Assembly: GCA_964443365.1 (NCBI GenBank)
Contig: CAYUCM010000013.1
Location: 1-17,375 of the forward strand
Direction of reading: 5' to 3'
DNA from: CAIJKW01 sp964443365
GTDB lineage: Bacteria > Patescibacteriota > Minisyncoccia > Phycocordibacterales > CAIZLB01
Length of the DNA stretch: 17,375 bases
A program made the position numbers and the translations under genes. Below the pieces are notes generated by a model. That model worked only from the letters and a program-made list of their open reading frames with translations, was not told where the DNA came from and did not search any database. Below, piece by piece: positions 13,240 through 17,375 of the stretch; the first letter of the stretch is position 1; the number at the start of each line of letters is the position of its first letter.

Positions 13240-13993
13240 ATCTTAGTGAATTCATATTAATTGGGCTTTTAAAATAGATTTGGGAATACGCATCACCCTC
13301 TGTTGATTCAACAACCTCGACCACGCCTAAAATTATTGTCTCAGCACCTGGCCAAATTATTGGATCGCCAGATTTAACTTTTATATTTTTAGGAAGCTTG
13401 ATGTAAAAATTTCCTCCACCCCTTCCCTCAATACTTACAGGGCTTAATGAATTAACTCTTTTTGTACTTGTAGACATTGAACTTTCTAAATCGGAATTAA
13501 TTAGGCCGTCTATTTTTTGTCCCGATGAAGAAAACAATGCGACCGTTGAGGTTTTTTCAGAGACAGATGAAATAACTCCAATTGCATAATTAACATCAGC
13601 AAAGACCAAATCGCCTTCCAATATATCTTGATCTGACCCGACATCAATCATTAAAGAATCAAATGGTGTCCTTGGAGGTCTAAGCACAACGCCTGCTAAA
13701 ATCATATTAGAACCATCTCTATATTTACCCAATAGAGATTTTAAATATTCATTTTCAACTTCTAGCGATTTGATTAATGCTTGTTCAGCTAAATTTCTAG
13801 GAACAAATCTTGGCTCCATTGAACCGTTCACAATATAGGCCCTAAGACCTTGTGCGGCGCCTATGAGCGAACTTTTCATCGTCAAATACATAATTACCAC
13901 TATTATAAATATAATAATTAATGCTAAAATTTGACCCTTATTAAATGATTTTTTGTGAGCAAAATTAAATTTATTTCCTTGTAGGTAATTCAT
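13211..13993 (-). CDS. mreC: rod-shape-determining protein MreC
   Basis: 260 residues. A cytoplasmic stretch is followed by a transmembrane helix (about 22-40), a coiled coil (LAEQALIKSLEVENEYLKSLL) and the two beta-barrel subdomains, with the typical RPPRTPFDSLMIDVGSDQDILEGDLVF and AIGVISSVSEKTSTVALFSSSGQKID. MreC lies in the periplasmic or extracytoplasmic space and activates PBP2. The start overlaps the end of mreB by 23 nt, so translation is probably coupled. Confidence 0.92.
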   Translation of the reverse strand: MNYLQGNKFNFAHKKSFNKGQILALIIIFIIVVIMYLTMKSSLIGAAQGLRAYIVNGSMEPRFVPRNLAEQALIKSLEVENEYLKSLLGKYRDGSNMILAGVVLRPPRTPFDSLMIDVGSDQDILEGDLVFADVNYAIGVISSVSEKTSTVALFSSSGQKIDGLINSDLESSMSTSTKRVNSLSPVSIEGRGGGNFYIKLPKNIKVKSGDPIIWPGAETIILGVVEVVESTEGDAYSQIYFKSPINMNSLRYVQVKKTIH

Positions 13994-15035
13994 CTTCGTT
14001 TTGAATTAACATATCCTCAAAAGTATCCATTTCCTCTAAAATTATTCCGGCACCTCTTGCAACTGCCGTAAGTGGATCTGGCGCAACAAAAACTGGAATA
14101 CCAACATAGTCTGAAAGTACTTGTGGAAGACCCCTTATTAAAGCTCCTCCGCCGGCAAGGTGAATTCCATTTCTCATTACGTCTGATAATATTTCTGGTG
14201 GCGTTGTTTCCAAAACTTCTTTTACCGATTCTAGAAATGTATCTATTGACGCCCCTATAGCTTCTCTTATATCAGAATCAGTAACAACCACTTCTCTTGG
14301 TAATCCCGTAACTAAGTCACGTCCTCTTATTGTTGCTTCAAGTGCTGGCTTATTTTCTACCACACTTGATATTGCAATTTTTAATTCTTCTGCCGTTTTT
14401 TCTCCAATCAGAATTTTAAATTCATTTCTGATATATGACATTATATCATTATTTAATTTATCTCCTGCAACTTTTAGATTTTTTGCACGAACAATTCCAC
14501 CAAGAGAAATAACAGCTATATCAGTTGTGCCTCCACCGATATCAACAATCATACTTCCCGTAGCCTCTCTAACTGGAAGTCTTATACCAATTGCAGCAGC
14601 CATTGGCTCTTCTACTATATGAACCTCTCTTGCTCCAGCGTTTCTTGCTGCATCTCTAACAGCGCGTCTTTCAACATTAGTAACTCCATATGGAACTCCA
14701 ACAACAACCTTTGGACCCAAAAGTTTTTTAGACATTTCTTCTGCTTTTTTAATCAAATAAGAAAGCATTTCTTCTGTAACTTCAAAATCAGAAATAACTC
14801 CATCAACAATTGGTCTTACAGCAACAATATGACCAGGGGTTCTTCCTAGCATTTGTTTTGCTTGAGCACCAACAGCAACAACTCTTCCGGTTTTTTGATT
14901 TACAGCAACAACAGAAGGTTCATTAATGATTACACCCCTACCTGAAACATAGACAAGAGTATTAGCAGTCCCGAGATCTATTCCAATCTCATTAGATGTC
15001 ATCTGAAAAATCTTCTCTTTAAGTCTCTTAAACAT
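13971..15035 (-). CDS. mreB: rod-shape-determining protein MreB (actin homologue)
   Basis: 354 residues. MreB forms membrane-bound filaments that orient the wall elongation machinery. The actin-fold nucleotide loops are clear: IGIDLGTANTLVYV (phosphate 1, from about 17), VVGVPYGVTNVERRAV, VEEPMAAAIG (about 141-150), DIGGGTTDIAV (phosphate 2, about 165) and LAGGGALIRGLP (adenosine). A short amphipathic N-terminus (MFKRLKEKIFQM) could serve as membrane anchor. Conservation is very high and length normal. A predicted leaderless promoter lies in the 73-nt gap after rseP, so mreBCD-mrdA can be transcribed without frr-rseP. Confidence 0.97.
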   Translation of the reverse strand: MFKRLKEKIFQMTSNEIGIDLGTANTLVYVSGRGVIINEPSVVAVNQKTGRVVAVGAQAKQMLGRTPGHIVAVRPIVDGVISDFEVTEEMLSYLIKKAEEMSKKLLGPKVVVGVPYGVTNVERRAVRDAARNAGAREVHIVEEPMAAAIGIRLPVREATGSMIVDIGGGTTDIAVISLGGIVRAKNLKVAGDKLNNDIMSYIRNEFKILIGEKTAEELKIAISSVVENKPALEATIRGRDLVTGLPREVVVTDSDIREAIGASIDTFLESVKEVLETTPPEILSDVMRNGIHLAGGGALIRGLPQVLSDYVGIPVFVAPDPLTAVARGAGIILEEMDTFEDMLIQNEDELPTRK

Positions 15036-15043
15036 GTGTGAAT

Positions 15044-15072
15044 ATTCTATATAAAATAAGGCCCAGAATCAA
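15044..15072 (-). promoter_or_regulatory. mreB promoter (leaderless)
   Basis: Minus strand: -35 TTGATT (15067-15072), a 17-nt spacer, then -10 TAGAAT (15044-15049), ending 8 nt before the ATG. Confidence 0.65.
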
Positions 15073-15108
15073 CTTACTAAGCTAATTAAAATGGGTTCTA
15101 ACACACAT

Positions 15109-16224
15109 TTATTTAAATATGTAAAACACATCCTTGAAGGTAACCACGATCATAAGGCCAATTAGCAATATAAAACCTATACCATTCACCCATCCAATGA
15201 TTTTTGTATTAATTTGTCTTCTTATCACGGCTTCAATCGCCACCACAACAAGCCTACCTCCGTCAAGAGCTGGAAACGGCACCATATTAATAACCGCCAA
15301 ATTGGCAGAAATTACGGCAACAATCATAAATAATTCAGAGATACCCGTTTTTGCAGAACTACCCACAACGCTTGCAATACCAACAGGCCCAGTAACTTCT
15401 TTTAGACTACCCTTTCCAATAATTGCATTTCCAATAAATTTAGCCAAACCAACTGTAATATTTTCAGTTAAATAATATGTTTGTACCGCTCCATAATAAA
15501 ATGATTTAAAAAATCCAACTTTAACTTCTCCAATCATGTCCATGGAAATACCAGCGGCTTTTCTACCTTCAATAACACCATTTACAGGTGTAAATTTAAT
15601 TGCAATCGCTTGTTCTTTATTTGTTGAGCTTGCGGACTCGTCAATTCTTTTAACTGTTATTGAAACATTATTTTCTGCTTGAGAAATTGTTTTTTGAACA
15701 TTAGAAAGTGATAGCGATGTGCTTGCAAACAAATCCTTACCATTTGAAATAGACAGGATTTCATCTCCGGGCTTAATTCCAGCCAAATCCGCTGGTGCAC
15801 CAGGCGCAATCATCGTAATAATCATTTTCTGATTATGAACAACCTCATTTGGAAATGTTGATGTTGAAACTTTTGTTCCAGCAATAAGAGTCATGACGAG
15901 CAATATGTATGCCAAAATAATATTGAATGCAACACCAGCAACAAAAACAATAGCTTGTTGCCATCTTGGCTTTGCCAAAATACTATCTGAGCTAATATCA
16001 TCCTCAGGATTTTCACCGTGAATCTTTACATATCCACCAAGCGGAATTAGATTAATTGCAAACCTAGTCTTACCAATCATTTTATGAAAAATTCTTGGAG
16101 GAAAGCCGATTGCAAAATCGTCAACTCTTATTTTAAAAAGCCTAGCTGCTAAAAAGTGCCCCAATTCATGAACAGCAATAAGCACAGTTAAAACCAACAA
16201 AAAGATTATTATAGTGGATATCAT
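15109..16224 (-). CDS. rseP: site-2 protease family protein (RseP/RasP-type intramembrane zinc metalloprotease)
   Basis: 371 residues. The zinc-binding HELGH (His19-His23) lies in the first transmembrane helix. GFPPRIFHKMIGKTRFAINLIPLGGYVKIHGE follows as in RseP. A PDZ domain covers about residues 120-205 (IAPGAPADLAGIKPGDEILSISNG). The second catalytic motif NMVPFPALDGGRLV, with the zinc-binding Asp, lies in a late transmembrane helix. Such enzymes cut membrane-bound anti-sigma factors or remnant signal peptides. There is one PDZ domain, as in Gram-positive RasP. It sits 12 nt after frr and is probably cotranscribed; cdsA and dxr, often beside it, are absent. Confidence 0.93.
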   Translation of the reverse strand: MISTIIIFLLVLTVLIAVHELGHFLAARLFKIRVDDFAIGFPPRIFHKMIGKTRFAINLIPLGGYVKIHGENPEDDISSDSILAKPRWQQAIVFVAGVAFNIILAYILLVMTLIAGTKVSTSTFPNEVVHNQKMIITMIAPGAPADLAGIKPGDEILSISNGKDLFASTSLSLSNVQKTISQAENNVSITVKRIDESASSTNKEQAIAIKFTPVNGVIEGRKAAGISMDMIGEVKVGFFKSFYYGAVQTYYLTENITVGLAKFIGNAIIGKGSLKEVTGPVGIASVVGSSAKTGISELFMIVAVISANLAVINMVPFPALDGGRLVVVAIEAVIRRQINTKIIGWVNGIGFILLIGLMIVVTFKDVFYIFK

Positions 16225-16236
16225 TATTTTTTAAGA

Positions 16237-16788
16237 TTAAATTAAAATTTCTTTTTCTTTTTTATTAAACGCTTCTTCTAGTAAGCCCTCTGTTTCTTTT
16301 ACGATTTTTTCCATCTCAGTTCTTGCGCGCATAATATCATCCTCACTCATACTTCCATCTTTTTTTTGTTGATTTAAATCATCAGCAATTTCTCCTCTTT
16401 CTCTTCTTAATGCCACCTTGGAATCTTCTAATTTTTGTTTAGCGATTTTTGCCAATTGTTGTCTTCTTTCTCCTGTAAGTTCTGGAAAAATAACTCTAAG
16501 CCCCTTGTCATCGACAGAAACAGCAACACCAAGATCAGCTAAAACAATAGCCTTTTCAATTGCTTGAGTTTGGGATTTGTCCCAAGGGCTAATTCTTATA
16601 GTTTTTGGATCTTCTGTGCCAATATTAGCTACAGCTGAAAGTTGCATCATGCTTCCGTAGGAATCCACCTTAACTCCATCAAGAAATGAAACTGTTGCTC
16701 TACCGGTTCTTATACCAGTCAACTCTTTATTTAGCCATTCTAATGTACCTTTTGTTTTTTGTTTAAATAATGAAAAATCGTATGCCAT
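16237..16788 (-). CDS. frr: ribosome recycling factor
   Basis: 183 residues, normal length. With EF-G it splits post-termination ribosomes. Diagnostic stretches are WLNKELTGIRTGRATVSFLDGVKVDSYGSMMQLSAVANI, the ISPWDKSQTQAIEKAI strand-helix and LTGERRQQLAKIAKQKLEDSKVALRRERGE in the three-helix bundle. It leads the run into rseP and the mre genes. The usual upstream neighbours (tsf, pyrH) are replaced by an orphan GC-richer gene and its terminator. Confidence 0.97.
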   Translation of the reverse strand: MAYDFSLFKQKTKGTLEWLNKELTGIRTGRATVSFLDGVKVDSYGSMMQLSAVANIGTEDPKTIRISPWDKSQTQAIEKAIVLADLGVAVSVDDKGLRVIFPELTGERRQQLAKIAKQKLEDSKVALRRERGEIADDLNQQKKDGSMSEDDIMRARTEMEKIVKETEGLLEEAFNKKEKEILI

Positions 16789-16797
16789 AATGCGTAT

Positions 16798-16803
16798 ATC
16801 TTA
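16798..16803 (-). promoter_or_regulatory. extended -10 of frr
   Basis: The minus strand reads TGCTAAGAT (TGn plus TAAGAT), ending 9 nt before the ATG. It lies just downstream of the terminator of the preceding gene, so frr needs its own promoter. Confidence 0.5.
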
Positions 16804-16826
16804 GCATGCTTTTATTAAAAAGACGA

Positions 16827-16862
16827 ACACCCGGCCCCGCGAAGATCGCGAGAACCGGGTGT
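16827..16862 (-). terminator. terminator of the GC-richer gene upstream of frr
   Basis: An outer 8-bp stem ACACCCGG/CCGGGTGT encloses an inner TCGCG/CGCGA stem. On the minus strand it is followed by TTCGTCTTTTT. It lies 22 nt after the stop codon. Confidence 0.85.
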
Positions 16863-16884
16863 CAGAACGTATCGACGGAGAAGC

Positions 16885-17325
16885 TTACGTACTCCGGAGA
16901 CTCCGGGGACCAAGTGCCCCCACCCCTTGACTTGGGGGGACGGGTGATGAAACAGTGCCCGCTGCATGTCGGCTGAAGTCGCAACAAGTTGCGACGCTGC
17001 CATTGATGCAACAACACATGTTTTGATCGCTGACATTGAACACGAGATTCAATTCAAGTCCGGCTTTAAATTTCCGATAAAGATCATCGCTCAGAATCCT
17101 CTCCCCCTGCATATCGATCATGACGATCTCATAGTTACTGGGGTGGTCTACCGAAACGATGTCCAACGTAGTGCCTCCAAACTCATCTGGTTGGAGATTC
17201 CACGCTGTGACCTTAAAAGAAAATTCATTCTGACCCGCGGCACATGTCCCCAAAGTATCCTCTCCGCAAAGATGAAGCATCTTCGCCGCCGTTATACGTT
17301 CCATGGTTGGCTTTAATTCAGCCAT
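16885..17325 (-). CDS. orphan soluble protein with Cys cluster (GC-richer insert 3)
   Basis: 146 residues from the ATG at 17325. An in-frame ATG at 17367 exists, but it lies almost on the candidate -10 (17370-17375), so the internal start after the hairpin leader is preferred. There is no transmembrane segment. The middle looks like a beta-rich domain (EFSFKVTAWNLQPDEFGGTT, EIVMIDMQGERI, LELNLVFNVSD). Near the C-terminus QNMCCCINGSVATCCDF concentrates five cysteines within 12 residues, suggesting metal binding or disulfides. The final 30 residues (AAGTVSSPVPPSQG) are low-complexity and coincide with several DNA inverted repeats, including a perfect 8-bp one at 16978-16995. Composition is much richer in G+C than frr. 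Family not recognised. Confidence 0.65.
   Translation of the reverse strand: MAELKPTMERITAAKMLHLCGEDTLGTCAAGQNEFSFKVTAWNLQPDEFGGTTLDIVSVDHPSNYEIVMIDMQGERILSDDLYRKFKAGLELNLVFNVSDQNMCCCINGSVATCCDFSRHAAGTVSSPVPPSQGVGALGPRSLRST
16978..16995. repeat. perfect 8-bp inverted repeat inside GC-richer insert 3
   Basis: GTCGCAAC-AA-GTTGCGAC lies in the coding sequence just after the Cys cluster codons. The 2-nt loop favours a protein-bound palindrome over a stable RNA hairpin. Confidence 0.7.
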
Positions 17326-17334
17326 TTTTCTTGT

Positions 17335-17355
17335 GGATGCTGGGTTGAAGCATCC
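17335..17355 (-). promoter_or_regulatory. leader hairpin of GC-richer insert 3
   Basis: On the minus strand GGATGCT-TCAACCC-AGCATCC forms a perfect 7-bp stem, ending 9 nt before the ATG at 17325. With a TATAAA at 17370-17375 the mRNA would begin near 17363 and carry this hairpin close to its 5' end. Confidence 0.5.
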
Positions 17356-17375
17356 CCTTTCCGTCATAATTTATA

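Noticed and set aside
16966..17316. Plus-strand ORF of 116 codons opposite insert 3
   Set aside because: Terminator, leader hairpin and host-gene order all fit the minus-strand gene; the plus frame has neither promoter nor terminator.

Overview
The window is AT-rich (about one third G+C by eye), densely packed with short genes and almost entirely on the minus strand. Compact cell-wall and division clusters, minimal versions of MreD and FtsL, a DUF6122 membrane protein, a pilin-like secreted protein with a KNH-type sandwich domain, and predicted leaderless promoters together suggest a Patescibacteria/CPR bacterium (Parcubacteria-like). The placement is an inference; there is no marker gene here that fixes it. 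Ten Ns at 610-619 mark a scaffold gap.

Layout. 1-3300: accessory genes: an S51 peptidase (minus), a secreted pilin-like protein (minus), a P-loop kinase-like protein (plus) and a GNAT acetyltransferase (minus). 3300-5400: a repeat-rich accessory patch with a 123/124-bp direct repeat, a long hairpin, a GC-richer plus-strand gene with a poly-lysine tail, a small membrane protein, a DUF6122 protein, and a complete tRNA-Glu(CTC) whose 3' end and flank are duplicated 0.7 kb away. 5540-9350: the start of a division/cell-wall cluster, mraZ-rsmH-ftsL-ftsI, with an MraZ-type operator; it stops after ftsI, with no mur genes following. 9420-10354: a second GC-richer plus-strand gene (membrane protein) with its own promoter and terminator. 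10392-16788: greA, then frr-rseP-mreB-mreC-mreD-mrdA in transcription order (cell shape, elongation, envelope proteolysis, ribosome recycling). 16820-17375: a third GC-richer gene with its own terminator, upstream of frr.

How the parts fit. Most of the window is a conserved envelope/division core: MraZ regulates its own cluster, RsmH modifies 16S rRNA, FtsL and FtsI act in septal wall synthesis, and MreBCD with PBP2 act in sidewall synthesis. Into this are set three isolated genes of clearly different base composition. Each has an A/C-rich leader without a Shine-Dalgarno, a single orphan ORF, and a strong GC-rich hairpin terminator 22-27 nt after the stop. They look like self-contained single-gene insertions and are the best candidates for something undescribed. 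A second genome-wide-looking signal is that seven genes have a -10 hexamer 7-9 nt from the start codon, which predicts leaderless mRNAs.
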